From Bordetella parapertussis (GTDB lineage: Bacteria > Acidobacteriota > Terriglobia > Bryobacterales > Bryobacteraceae), in the NCBI GenBank assembly GCA_943328975.2, contig CALQCC020000019.1, positions 1-64,000 of the forward strand: a stretch of 64,000 nt of DNA, written 5' to 3'. Position numbers and translations under genes: made by a program. Positions 9,182-18,652 of this stretch are shown here, piece after piece. Within the stretch, counting starts at the first letter, position 1, and each line of letters begins with the position of its first letter. The notes below the pieces were generated by a model. That model was not told the origin of the DNA. It made no database searches and saw only the letters and a list, made by a program, of their open reading frames with translations.

Positions 9182-10408
9182 ATGTTTGATTTTCTGAAAT
9201 CCTCACAGTGGACGTTTGCGAGTATGGGTGCCGCCGGGAAGAAACCGGAGGCGTGGACGCTGGATCGGAACTGGCATCGTTCCGAGGCCGAACGTCATCT
9301 GAAGGCCCGCAACTTCCGCGAAGCTCTGCGCCACTTGGCCGTGGCCGTGGAAGAGGCGGACCGTCGCAAGGCTCCACCGAAACAACGCGTTCGCTTCCGG
9401 CTGGAACTGGCGGACGCGCAGCGGCGAACGGCGAGCTCGGGTGACGCAGCCGATTTGGATACTCAACTGGCTACTGCGGAGGCGACGATCCGGTCGGCCA
9501 TTGAGATTGCGGCGGCGGCTTCCGATAGCGACGAATACGTGAACTGCTTGGACGCTCTGGCGGACGTGTTCGCGGACCAGAAGAACTTCGCGGCCTTGGA
9601 GAAGGTGGAGGAGCAAGCCATCCGCCTGGGCGCCGCTCTGCCGCATCCGGATCCGCTGCGCATGGCGAAGCGGGTGCATCGGCTGGCAGTGGCTCGGCAC
9701 AAGAACGGCTTCACCGAAGAAGCTGTGCCGGCGCTGCAGAAATCGATCCAAATGCACGAGCAGACGTGCGGCGCCGATAGCCCGGAGATGGCGACCCTGC
9801 TGTATGAAGTCGGCTCCATCTATCGCGATCAGGGAGATCACGAGCGAGGGAAGGACTGCCTGCGGCGCAGCTTGCGGATTCAGGAGAACCACTACGGCGC
9901 CGATTCGCCGGAGGCGTTGGAGGTCCTTCAGCGACTGGCCGGTTGTTATGAGGATTCGGGCGATCTGGACGGTGCGGCGGAGCAGTATGAACGCTGCTTG
10001 ATGTTGAAGCTGCGCAAGCTGGGGATTAAGAATATCGAAGAAGTGGCCTTAATGCAGTACAGCTTGGCGAATCTGCATTCGGGTTGGGGAAATTTGCCTC
10101 GGGCGCGCGAGTTGATGACGGAATGCATCGCTGCGTTTCGCCGCGACGGCGGTCCGCGTCAGGCGGTGGCGCATGAGATGCTGGCGCAGATCGAGGAGCG
10201 GTCGGGCCGCTTCCATAGTGCCGTGAAGGAACTGGAACTGGCGGCCAAGGTGTGGGAGAAGTGCGGACGTCGCACGGAGCAGATCCGTAATATCAACTAC
10301 CGGGCGGACATCCTGGAACAGTTGCGGAAATTTAAAGAAGCCAGCTGGCTGCGGGAAACGGTGACCGCTCTGGAAGCGGAGCCGCTGTCTCACGCGCAGA
10401 GCGCCTAG
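9182..10408 (+). CDS. Tetratricopeptide-repeat protein
   Basis: Repeated TPR/NB-ARC-type units e.g. YEVGSIYRDQGDHERGKDCLRRSLRIQENHYGADSPEALEVLQRLAGCYEDSGDLDGAAEQYERCLML. Confidence 0.85.
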   Translation: MFDFLKSSQWTFASMGAAGKKPEAWTLDRNWHRSEAERHLKARNFREALRHLAVAVEEADRRKAPPKQRVRFRLELADAQRRTASSGDAADLDTQLATAEATIRSAIEIAAAASDSDEYVNCLDALADVFADQKNFAALEKVEEQAIRLGAALPHPDPLRMAKRVHRLAVARHKNGFTEEAVPALQKSIQMHEQTCGADSPEMATLLYEVGSIYRDQGDHERGKDCLRRSLRIQENHYGADSPEALEVLQRLAGCYEDSGDLDGAAEQYERCLMLKLRKLGIKNIEEVALMQYSLANLHSGWGNLPRARELMTECIAAFRRDGGPRQAVAHEMLAQIEERSGRFHSAVKELELAAKVWEKCGRRTEQIRNINYRADILEQLRKFKEASWLRETVTALEAEPLSHAQSA

Positions 10409-10921
10409 TTACTTCGTCTCGGTCTTGGTCTGCGTCGCACCCAAGGTGGGACTTTGCGCCGTGGCCGGTTCGGCGGACCAGTTTTCATGTACTTCGAGCG
10501 TCTGGTCGGAGTAGAACGTGCGACGTCCGGAGCTGCCGAATTGTTCCGGGACCACGCTGACCGAATAGCCTGTCTGGGTCGCCGCTACGGTGAAGATATG
10601 TCCGCCTTTCTTGCCTGAGGACAAAGAGGAAGGCAAGAGGTCGGCTGCCGCAGGTCCTGCTGCGCCGCTGGCCGGGGGGCCTAGCTCCGCCAGACTCTGT
10701 GCGTAGCGGCCAAACTGCGAATAATACTGAGTTTCTGCCTGATGGATGGCGGTGATCTCGCGAATGGCACCCATTTCGCGGGCTGACATCAACTGGACGT
10801 TCATCTTGGGGATCGCCACCATGGCGATGATGAGGATGATCGCCACCACGATCAACAATTCGATGAGGGAGAAGCCCCGGCGGCCCCGATTCCGACCGCT
10901 TACTTGACGATTGTGTTGCAT
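10409..10921 (-). CDS. Type IV pilin/pseudopilin-like protein with N-methylation motif
   Basis: GRRGFSLIELLIVVAIILIIAMVAIPKMN prepilin signature. Confidence 0.85.
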   Translation of the reverse strand: MQHNRQVSGRNRGRRGFSLIELLIVVAIILIIAMVAIPKMNVQLMSAREMGAIREITAIHQAETQYYSQFGRYAQSLAELGPPASGAAGPAAADLLPSSLSSGKKGGHIFTVAATQTGYSVSVVPEQFGSSGRRTFYSDQTLEVHENWSAEPATAQSPTLGATQTKTETK

Positions 10922-10976
10922 ACTTATCATCTTAGACGCATCGGGGGCAGAGTTCGTGCAGAGGAAAGTTCGCGCC

Positions 10977-11407
10977 CTAAGGCACGATGCGGATGTGGGT
11001 GATCCGCCGGTCCAAGGCCTTGCCCGCGTAGTAGCCGCCCACGCTGATCGCTCCGGCGACTCCGAGAAAGGGGGGAATCCCGGTGCCCGCGGAGCTGGCC
11101 GCGGTTGCGGCAACGTAGCCGCCGATGGTGAGTCTAGTCAGGATGCCAAGCACGGTCCCCATCGTACGGCCCCAGGCTCCGCGGCGACGCTCCAGGTTGA
11201 TCTGCGCGAGGGAGGTCCGTGGCACGGAGCCGTTCCCTTTGGTGTAGCCCTTGGTGGCCGACGAGATATCACCAGGGCGACCCGTTGTCCGCCGATGAGG
11301 GGGGCCAGTTCGTTCCAGTGCATCTCAAGCGGCTTCGATTCCGCCAGGACTGCTTGCTGCGCGACGCATAACAACGTCAGTAGTCCAAGGCTGCGGATCT
11401 TTCGGGT
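10977..11407 (-). pseudogene. Small secreted protein, frameshifted or internally deleted
   Basis: N-terminal part MTRKIRSLGLLTLLCVAQQAVLAESKPLEMHWNELAPLIGGQRVALVIS in one frame, C-terminal part DISSATKGYTKGNGSVPRTSLAQINLERRRGAWGRTMGTVLG... in another. Confidence 0.55.
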
Positions 11408-11465
11408 CATGAATATGGGTTCCTTAAGTGACCTCAATAGAGCAGCTTAGCGGCATTGCTTATGC

Positions 11466-11492
11466 TTGACCTGGAATCCTCACTGCTATAAA
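11466..11492 (+). promoter_or_regulatory. Candidate sigma70-type promoter of TonB-dependent receptor
   Basis: TTGACC (11466-11471) and TATAAA (11487-11492), short 15-nt spacer. Confidence 0.35.
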
Positions 11493-11564
11493 CTTTTTCC
11501 ATTGCTGGGGTTTACGGTTTGCACCGCTCTGCCGGGGTTCGCGAACTATTAAGAGGAGTTGTTC

Positions 11565-14500
11565 ATGCGCTTTTTCAAACTGCTGAGCTGTGTCTGCTTG
11601 CTGGCTGCGTCGATGTTCGCCCAAGGCGATCGCGGTACCATTACCGGAACGATTGCCGATCCTGCGGGTGCGGTCATCCCGAACGCGCCGATTCAGGCGA
11701 AGAACACGCAGACCGGGTCGGTTTACGATATCGCTGCAACTGCGACGGGCAACTACACCCTGCCTGGACTGCCTGCCGGCACTTACGAACTCTCTGTCAC
11801 GGTGCCTGGATTCAAGAACTATGTGCGCACCGGTCTGACGGTGGAAGTGGCCGCCACGATGCGTATCGATATTACTCTGGAGATCGGCTCGGCGACCGAG
11901 TCGGTGACGGTAAGCGATTCCGCGCCGCTGCTGAAGACGGAGAGCGGGGAACTGAGTCACAACGTCACCTCGCAGCGATTGAACGAACTGCCGGTCCTGG
12001 GCATTGGTCAAGGGCAAGCTGGATCCTCGGGCATCCGCAATCCGAACGCGGTGTTGAACATCATCCCGGGCGCGTATTACACGGCCAACTCTGAAGTGAA
12101 GGTGAACGGCGCGCCGGACAACACGCAAGCGCTGCGCATTGACGGTTTGGACGCGACCAGCAGCGGTGTTCCCGGAACGCCGGCGCAATCGCAGCCCAGC
12201 GTGGATGCCATTCAGGAAATCACGGTGCAGACGTCGAACTTTTCGGCGGAATACGGTCAAGTGGGTGGCGGCTTTTTCAACGTCACGATGAAATCAGGCA
12301 CGAATAAGTTCCACGGCTCTGCTTACGACTACTTTGTGAACGAAGCCTTCAACGCGGCGCAGCCGTTTACCGACAACGGCCAAGGCAGCAAATTGAAGCC
12401 GCGTCAGCGCCGTCAGGATTACGGCTTCACCATCGGTGGACCAGTGAAGATCCCGGGCGTGTATGACGGTCATGACAAGACGTTCTTCTTCTTTAACTGG
12501 GAAGAGTTCCGCGAATTTTCGTTGCAGAACACTACGTCCCAGACGGTACCCATCGCGGCCTATCGAGCAGGCGATTTCACGCGCGCCATGACGGGACGAG
12601 TGCTATGCCCGGCCGCGGCCTGCACGGCTGCTTTTGCCGATCCGCGAGGCAATCAGATTCTGGAAGGCCAAGTCTTCGATCCGAACTCTACCAGTGTGGT
12701 GAACGGTCTGCGTGTGCGCAATGCTTACGTCGGCAATCAAGTGCCGGTGGCGCAGTTCGATCCAGTGGCGGTCAAGGTGCAGAACCTGATTCCGCTGCCG
12801 ATGGGTCCGAATGCCAACGGTCTCACGCTGAACTATCTGCCGTCCTATAAGGCGGATCGCGTGACGCACATCCCGGCACTGAAGCTCGATCAGAATATCG
12901 GCGCGAAGGACAAACTTTCTTTCTATTGGTCGGCGACGAAGACCTCCAGCGCCATCGCGCCGGGCTTAGGTCAGGCGGACGGCCTGCCGGATCCAATCAC
13001 GACAGCCATCGGCACCTACGTCCCGTCCTATTTGTTGCGACTGAACTACGATCGCACCATCACCCCGACGTTACTGCTGCACTTGGGTGCGGGTTACCAG
13101 TATGTGGATCAGGGGGTTCCTTCGGTCAACACGGACGGCTCGATTCGTAACTATGACGCAGAGAAGGAACTGGGACTGAAAGGTGGCATCGTCAATCGGT
13201 TCTTCCCCACCTTCGGGGGACTCACCTTCGCGGGTGGCACGGGTGGCATGAAGAACTTCGGTTCGCAGTCCGATACGCATAACCGCACGCAGAAGCCCAC
13301 TTTCAACGCCAGCCTCACGCACGTTAAAGACAACCACACCTTCAAGTACGGGGCCGAACTTCGCTTGGAAGGCTACCCCTCCACCAACTTCGGTGGAGCA
13401 GGCGGAAGCTACCAGTTCAGTTACGCGCAGACGGCGCAGCCCTTCTGGAACGGAAACCTTCTCTCTGGCACTTCTGCAGGCTTCCCGTATGCCAGCTTCC
13501 TGCTGGGTCAAGTGAACAACGGCACCATCGGCAATCCGGTGAGCCCGCGCCTGGGTAAGAAACAGCTCGGGATTTTCGCGCAGGATACGTGGAAGATCAC
13601 TCGCAAACTGACGCTCGATTACGGTCTGCGTTACGACTACTCCACTTATTTGCAGGAGCAGTACAATCGCATTCCCTACTTCTCCGCGGATGTTCTAAAT
13701 CCGACCGTGGGACGCCTGGGTGGTGTGCAATTCGATCAAACCGGGGACGGCCACTGTAATTGCAAGTTGGCCAAGAACTATCCCTGGGCGTTCGGCCCGC
13801 GTCTGGGTGCGGCTTACCAGCTCGACGCGAAGACGGTTGTCCGTCTCGGCTTCGGTGTGGTGTACAACGGTACGTCGCCGAACAACAACGCTGGTGGTGG
13901 ACTCGCAAACTCCACTTCCACTTTTACGGCTGGGACGTTCGGCGACTCGGTGACGACGCTCTCAAACGGGATTCCGACATCGTTCCGCCCGCAAGCTTGG
14001 CCCAACGTTAACCCGGGTTTGTTCCCGTTGACCCGCACCTCCACACCGGTTGCGATGCCGGCTCCGCGCATCGATCAGAATGCCGGTCGTCCGCCTCGCC
14101 AGTATCAATGGAGCATCGGTCTCCAACGCGAGTTCTCAAAGGACTTGGTAGTTGAAGCCTCCTACGTCGCCAATCGCGGCGTGTGGTGGAACGCTCCGGC
14201 GCTGCTGAACATAAACGCAGTAACGCCGCAAGCGATGGCCTCTTACGGACTGGATATCAACAACGCTACAGACCGTACGCTGCTCACTTCCACCCTGGCT
14301 TCCGCTGCGTCCACGGCGCGCGGCTTTAATACACGTATCCCATACTCAGGATTCCCGACGGGGCAAACGGTCGCGCAGTCCTTGCGTCCGTTCCCGCAGT
14401 TCACCAACATCCCGACGTATTGGGATCCGCTTGGAAGCACCTGGTATGACTCGCTGCAAGTGAAGGCCACCAAGCGCATGTCGCACGGGCTTTCCCTGCT

Positions 14501-15251
14501 CAGCACCTTCACGTGGTCCAAAACCCAGCAACTGGGTGCCGAGCGTGAGCCCAACCCCGGGTCGACTGGCAACGTCGTCACCAACGACGTGTTCAATCGG
14601 GGCGTCAACAAGTCGCTCTCGCTGCATGATCAGCCGTTCTTGTGGAACCTTTCCGCTTCTTACCTGACGCCTCGGCTGGGTGGGAACAAGGTTCTTTCCT
14701 GGGTGGCGCGGGACTGGACGATCGCAACGTTCGTGGCCTACGGGAGCGGCTTGCCGCTGCCGGTGCCGACCTCCAACAACAACCTGGGCAACCAATTGTT
14801 CCAGACGACGTTTGCGAATCGTGTAGCGGATCAGCCGCTCTATACGGTGGACACCAACTGCCACTGCTTTGATCCTTCCAACACGTTCGTGTTGAACCCC
14901 AAGGCCTGGACGGATCCGCCCGCCGGACAGTTTTCGACCTCGGCGGCGTACTATAGCGACTTCCGCAAGCAGCGCCGTCCGAACGAGAACTTCAACGTGG
15001 GCCGTACGTTCCGCTTGAAAGAAGCGGTCACGTTCAGCGTGCGCGCGGAGTTCACGAACATCTTCAATCGTTACATTGTGAACAATCCGGTCAGCGCGAA
15101 TGCGAACACGGTGCAGACCCGCAATCCGAACGGCACTACTGCCGCCGGCTTCGGCTTCATCGATCGCACCACGCAAGCGGGTGGTGTAACGCCTGCGATC
15201 GTAAACATCGCGCCGCGCAGCGGTGTGTTGGTGGCGCGCATCACGTTCTAA
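11565..15251 (+). CDS. Oar-like TonB-dependent receptor with N-terminal carboxypeptidase-regulatory-like domain
   Basis: GTITGTIADPAGAVIPNAPIQAKNTQTG...; plug FSAEYGQVGGGFFNVTMKSGTNKFHGSAYDYF; 1.2 kaa. Confidence 0.88.
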   Translation: MRFFKLLSCVCLLAASMFAQGDRGTITGTIADPAGAVIPNAPIQAKNTQTGSVYDIAATATGNYTLPGLPAGTYELSVTVPGFKNYVRTGLTVEVAATMRIDITLEIGSATESVTVSDSAPLLKTESGELSHNVTSQRLNELPVLGIGQGQAGSSGIRNPNAVLNIIPGAYYTANSEVKVNGAPDNTQALRIDGLDATSSGVPGTPAQSQPSVDAIQEITVQTSNFSAEYGQVGGGFFNVTMKSGTNKFHGSAYDYFVNEAFNAAQPFTDNGQGSKLKPRQRRQDYGFTIGGPVKIPGVYDGHDKTFFFFNWEEFREFSLQNTTSQTVPIAAYRAGDFTRAMTGRVLCPAAACTAAFADPRGNQILEGQVFDPNSTSVVNGLRVRNAYVGNQVPVAQFDPVAVKVQNLIPLPMGPNANGLTLNYLPSYKADRVTHIPALKLDQNIGAKDKLSFYWSATKTSSAIAPGLGQADGLPDPITTAIGTYVPSYLLRLNYDRTITPTLLLHLGAGYQYVDQGVPSVNTDGSIRNYDAEKELGLKGGIVNRFFPTFGGLTFAGGTGGMKNFGSQSDTHNRTQKPTFNASLTHVKDNHTFKYGAELRLEGYPSTNFGGAGGSYQFSYAQTAQPFWNGNLLSGTSAGFPYASFLLGQVNNGTIGNPVSPRLGKKQLGIFAQDTWKITRKLTLDYGLRYDYSTYLQEQYNRIPYFSADVLNPTVGRLGGVQFDQTGDGHCNCKLAKNYPWAFGPRLGAAYQLDAKTVVRLGFGVVYNGTSPNNNAGGGLANSTSTFTAGTFGDSVTTLSNGIPTSFRPQAWPNVNPGLFPLTRTSTPVAMPAPRIDQNAGRPPRQYQWSIGLQREFSKDLVVEASYVANRGVWWNAPALLNINAVTPQAMASYGLDINNATDRTLLTSTLASAASTARGFNTRIPYSGFPTGQTVAQSLRPFPQFTNIPTYWDPLGSTWYDSLQVKATKRMSHGLSLLSTFTWSKTQQLGAEREPNPGSTGNVVTNDVFNRGVNKSLSLHDQPFLWNLSASYLTPRLGGNKVLSWVARDWTIATFVAYGSGLPLPVPTSNNNLGNQLFQTTFANRVADQPLYTVDTNCHCFDPSNTFVLNPKAWTDPPAGQFSTSAAYYSDFRKQRRPNENFNVGRTFRLKEAVTFSVRAEFTNIFNRYIVNNPVSANANTVQTRNPNGTTAAGFGFIDRTTQAGGVTPAIVNIAPRSGVLVARITF

Positions 15252-15272
15252 GTACCGGAAGTATCTACGAGA

Positions 15273-15310
15273 CCGAAGGCCGGCGTGGTTGCGCTGGCCT
15301 TTCGTCTTTT
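15273..15310 (+). terminator. Intrinsic terminator after TonB-dependent receptor
   Basis: CGAAGGCC-loop-GGCCTTTCG followed by TCTTTT. Confidence 0.55.
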
Positions 15311-15391
15311 AGGCGGGTCGCTTTCACGGCCGAGCGAAACGGAATGAAGGGTGACGGCGCGGCGTCAACTGACCACCGGCCGTCAAGCGAT

Positions 15392-15829
15392 TTAGCGCTG
15401 ATTGCCTTTACCCTTACCGTTGCCATTGCCTTTGCCTTGGTTGTTGCCACGGTTGTTGTCGTCGCGGTCGTTATCGCGGCCATAGTCACGGTTGCGCTTA
15501 TCGCGATCCCAACCGTGGTTATGTGGCATTTGCTGCTGGCGTTCGCCGCCGGACCAATAGCCGTCAAAGAACTGTTGTCCGTCGTAGCGCGGGCCTGACC
15601 AGACTGCACCCTGATACGGAGGCCGGGTCCAGTATCCGCTGTGCCAGGCGTAACGGTTGTTCGCGGGATACCAGTAGCCATCTACCCACATATAGCCTGC
15701 TCCGGGATTCGCCGGGCGGGAACGCATCACGCGGGGCGGCGGCGGTTGGCCGATCCGGATCCCTATGGATATCTGCCCGAAGATCGAACTCCCTGCCAAC
15801 AACAGTACCGCCAGTAATTTCTTCTTCAT
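15392..15829 (-). CDS. YXWGXW-type secreted protein with low-complexity RDND/GNGK C-terminus
   Basis: Signal peptide; GYMWVDGYWYPANNRYAWHSGYWTRPPYQGAVW; C-terminal DRDKRNRDYGRDNDRDDNNRGNNQGKGNGNGKGKGNQR. Confidence 0.7.
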   Translation of the reverse strand: MKKKLLAVLLLAGSSIFGQISIGIRIGQPPPPRVMRSRPANPGAGYMWVDGYWYPANNRYAWHSGYWTRPPYQGAVWSGPRYDGQQFFDGYWSGGERQQQMPHNHGWDRDKRNRDYGRDNDRDDNNRGNNQGKGNGNGKGKGNQR

Positions 15830-16005
15830 CGAATGAACCTCTGTCCTGGTAGAGGCACGTGCACGGCCAAACCTAGTTGCGTTGGAACACCAGCGCGATT
15901 TGTTTGCGATCCGGTCTCACCACGTTGACCCGCATGGTTCCGTCGGCGGCCAGGGAGTAGTCTTCCAGGGTGACCGCGCTGTTCGGGAGGAGCGGTGGTG
16001 GGGGG

Positions 16006-16311
16006 TTACTGCACGCGGTGGTGGATGCCCTGGCGGGTGACCAATTCGTCGAAGATGGCGAGGACTTGCTTGCGGTAGTGGTAGGAGCGTTCGAGGTTTT
16101 CGCGGACGCGCAGTTCGTGGGGGTGGCGCTTGAGCAGCTTTTCGAGGAGTTTCTTGGGAACGTCGATATCACGGCGCAGGGTGGTGGCGGAGTGTCCGCG
16201 CAGAAAGAGACCGTAGAATAATGCGGCTTCGCGTTGGGGCGCGAGCGGGTCCGTATCGTCGATACGGGGTTGTACCGGGGGCCTAACGGGGCTGCGCGTC
16301 TCGACCTGCAT
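16006..16311 (-). CDS. Hypothetical protein
   Basis: MQVETRSPVRPPVQPRIDDTDPLAPQREAALFYGLFLRGHSATTLRRDIDVPKKLLEKLLKRHPHELRVRENLERSYHYRKQVLAIFDELV; coding-like composition. Confidence 0.6.
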   Translation of the reverse strand: MQVETRSPVRPPVQPRIDDTDPLAPQREAALFYGLFLRGHSATTLRRDIDVPKKLLEKLLKRHPHELRVRENLERSYHYRKQVLAIFDELVTRQGIHHRVQ

Positions 16312-16413
16312 AAAACCGAAGTATACCGAGGCGCGCGACACGCTGGCAAGAGCGAGAGGCAACTCTCTTCCCTGAATGACTCAGGTGAGAAATTTTGACT
16401 CAGTACTGCGTAC

Positions 16414-16542
16414 TTATTTCACGTGCGGCATGCGCCGCTCGCGCTGCTCGATCGGCTTCGGGCTCGAGGAAAGCATCTCGAAAAACAACGAAACGATCAA
16501 TAATCCTGCAACTGCTGCTCCGATGATCATGTCCAGCCTCAT
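16414..16542 (-). CDS. 42-aa single-pass membrane microprotein
   Basis: MRLDMIIGAAVAGLLIVSLFFEMLSSSPKPIEQRERRMPHVK; AGGGA upstream; below ORF-track cutoff. Confidence 0.5.
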   Translation of the reverse strand: MRLDMIIGAAVAGLLIVSLFFEMLSSSPKPIEQRERRMPHVK

Positions 16543-16705
16543 TTCTATCGTCCCTTTCGTACTTGCACGTGAAGGACCATTTATTGGATGCCCCGCGCCG
16601 GGCTAAGTGTTCAACTTATCGGCTCCGGTCTTAGGAACTAGAACCTTCTTGTTGAGAGTACGGATGGGCGTGTCGTTTGGATGAGTCGAGAGCTATACTA
16701 CCGGA

Positions 16706-17725
16706 ATGTTTCCGCTCGATCAGTGGTATGTGGCCGGCTTCTCATGGGAGTTTCAGGACAAGCCCGTTGCCCGGACCTTCCTGGGTCAACCGGTGGTGCT
16801 CTTCAGGGCCGGTGACCAAATGGCGGCGCTGGAGGACCGTTGCTGTCACCGCCACTTGCCGCTTTCCTGCGGAATGGTGGACGGATCCGCGATCCGCTGC
16901 GGCTACCACGGCTTGCTCTACTCACCCGAGGGCAAGTGCATCGAGATTCCCGGCCAGACGAATATCCCCAAGACGGCGTGCGTCCGGGCGTACCCGCTGG
17001 AGGAGCGCAACCAGATTGTGTGGATCTGGATGGGCCGCACGGCGGAGTCGCAACCGACGTGTCGCGCGCCCGAGCACCGCTGGCATGACGATCCGTGCTA
17101 CCAGTTCAAGGGCGAGACCTATCATTACAAGGCTCCCTACCAACTTATCCATGACAACTTGCTGGATCTGAGCCACCTGGGTTATGTCCACACACGGACG
17201 ATCGGCGGCAACGCGCAGATCCATGTGACCGCTGACATGAAAGTGACCAACGGGCCGGACTGGGTTCGCGTGGTGCGGCACATGCGCGATTCGCAGCCTC
17301 CGCCGACGTACTTGGAAGCGTGGCCGTTCGAGGGGCGCATCGACCGTTGGCAGGACATCGAGTTTCGCATCAGCTACTTCCTGATCTGGACGGGTGGAAT
17401 GGATGCGGGGAGCGGCGACCTGGAGGATCCGGAGCGCGCGGGGTTTCACATGCGCGGTTTCCACGGGATTACGCCGGAGACGGAGACCAGCAGTTTCTAC
17501 TTCTGGACGATTTCTTCCAATCGGAATCCGGCGCGCAGCGAAGCGGAGAACAAAGACGTGGCGGAGAAGATCCACCGGGCCACGGCATTCACCTTCGACG
17601 AAGATAGGGTGGTGATCGAGGAGCAGCACGCGAACATGGTGCGGTTCGGCGACGCGCCGATGGTGGGGATTCTGGTGGACGCGGCGCCGAACCGAGCGCG
17701 GAAGATTATCGAACGGCTGACGTAA
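16706..17725 (+). CDS. Rieske [2Fe-2S] aromatic-ring oxygenase (vanillate O-demethylase VanA-like)
   Basis: CCHRHLPLSCG...CGYHGLLYSPEGKCIEIPGQ Rieske motif; DNLLDLSHLGYVH mononuclear iron motif. Confidence 0.88.
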   Translation: MFPLDQWYVAGFSWEFQDKPVARTFLGQPVVLFRAGDQMAALEDRCCHRHLPLSCGMVDGSAIRCGYHGLLYSPEGKCIEIPGQTNIPKTACVRAYPLEERNQIVWIWMGRTAESQPTCRAPEHRWHDDPCYQFKGETYHYKAPYQLIHDNLLDLSHLGYVHTRTIGGNAQIHVTADMKVTNGPDWVRVVRHMRDSQPPPTYLEAWPFEGRIDRWQDIEFRISYFLIWTGGMDAGSGDLEDPERAGFHMRGFHGITPETETSSFYFWTISSNRNPARSEAENKDVAEKIHRATAFTFDEDRVVIEEQHANMVRFGDAPMVGILVDAAPNRARKIIERLT

Positions 17726-17819
17726 TGATGGTGCCATCCACGTCGCTGCAGCAGCCTCCGTTCTACCTCACCGTGCAACGCTAACAACGTTGCCGTAAGA
17801 TTGACGGAGGAGCAACGCG

Positions 17820-18578
17820 ATGCGAACACTCACCTTGTTACTGACCATGGCCCTAGCCGCCAATGCGCAATGGGATCCCTACCCGTGGAAGCGCATGCCG
17901 CGCACTGCCGATGGCAAGGTGGACCTGAAGGCGCCGGCCGTGCGTACGTCCTATGGCAAGCCCGACCTGTCGGGCTTCTGGATGCCTGAGAATCCCGTCA
18001 AGCACCTGCTCAACCTGGCCGCCGATCTTAAGCCCGAAGAGGTGCCGCTGAAACCGGGCGCGCTGGCGGTGCTTAATGAGCGCATCGCAACCAATGGCAA
18101 GGAACATCCGGGCGCGTATTGCTTGCCCTCCGGCATCCCCGAAAAACTCAACATCCCCGACGGACTCAAGGTGGTGCAGACTGAGGACCTGACGTTGATG
18201 TTGCACGAATCGCGAACCATCTACCGGCAGATTTTCACCGACGGCCGCAAGCTGCCGAAAGATCCGCAGCCCACGTGGATGGGTTACTCGATCGGCCATT
18301 GGGACAAGGACACCTTCGTGGTTGAAACGATCGGACAGAATGGCAGAACATGGCTCGACATGCGCGGCTTGCCCGCATCGCCCGCCACCAAGGTAACCGA
18401 GCGCTACAACCGCCCCAGCATCGGTCGCATGACCATCGACGTCACCATCGACGATCCTGAGTCCTACACCAAGCCGTGGACGGTCAAGTTGATCTGGAGC
18501 CTGCTGCCGGATACGGATCTCATCGAGAGCATCTGTGAAGAGAACAACCGCGATCCAGGGCACATGGTCGGTAAGTAG
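17820..18578 (+). CDS. Secreted hypothetical protein, paralogue of 25866-26669
   Basis: GKPDLSGFW...TWMGYSIGHWDKDTFVVETIG...DPESYTKPWTV matches GKPDFTGVW...TWMGDSTAKWDGDTLVIDTVG...DPKIFTAPWNQ. Confidence 0.75.
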   Translation: MRTLTLLLTMALAANAQWDPYPWKRMPRTADGKVDLKAPAVRTSYGKPDLSGFWMPENPVKHLLNLAADLKPEEVPLKPGALAVLNERIATNGKEHPGAYCLPSGIPEKLNIPDGLKVVQTEDLTLMLHESRTIYRQIFTDGRKLPKDPQPTWMGYSIGHWDKDTFVVETIGQNGRTWLDMRGLPASPATKVTERYNRPSIGRMTIDVTIDDPESYTKPWTVKLIWSLLPDTDLIESICEENNRDPGHMVGK

Positions 18579-18652
18579 GCGGCGCATCCCCCCGAGAGGC
18601 TATGGCGGCGAGCGTCCCCACCCAAGTACCATAGGTGCTGGAAGGCTGTTTC

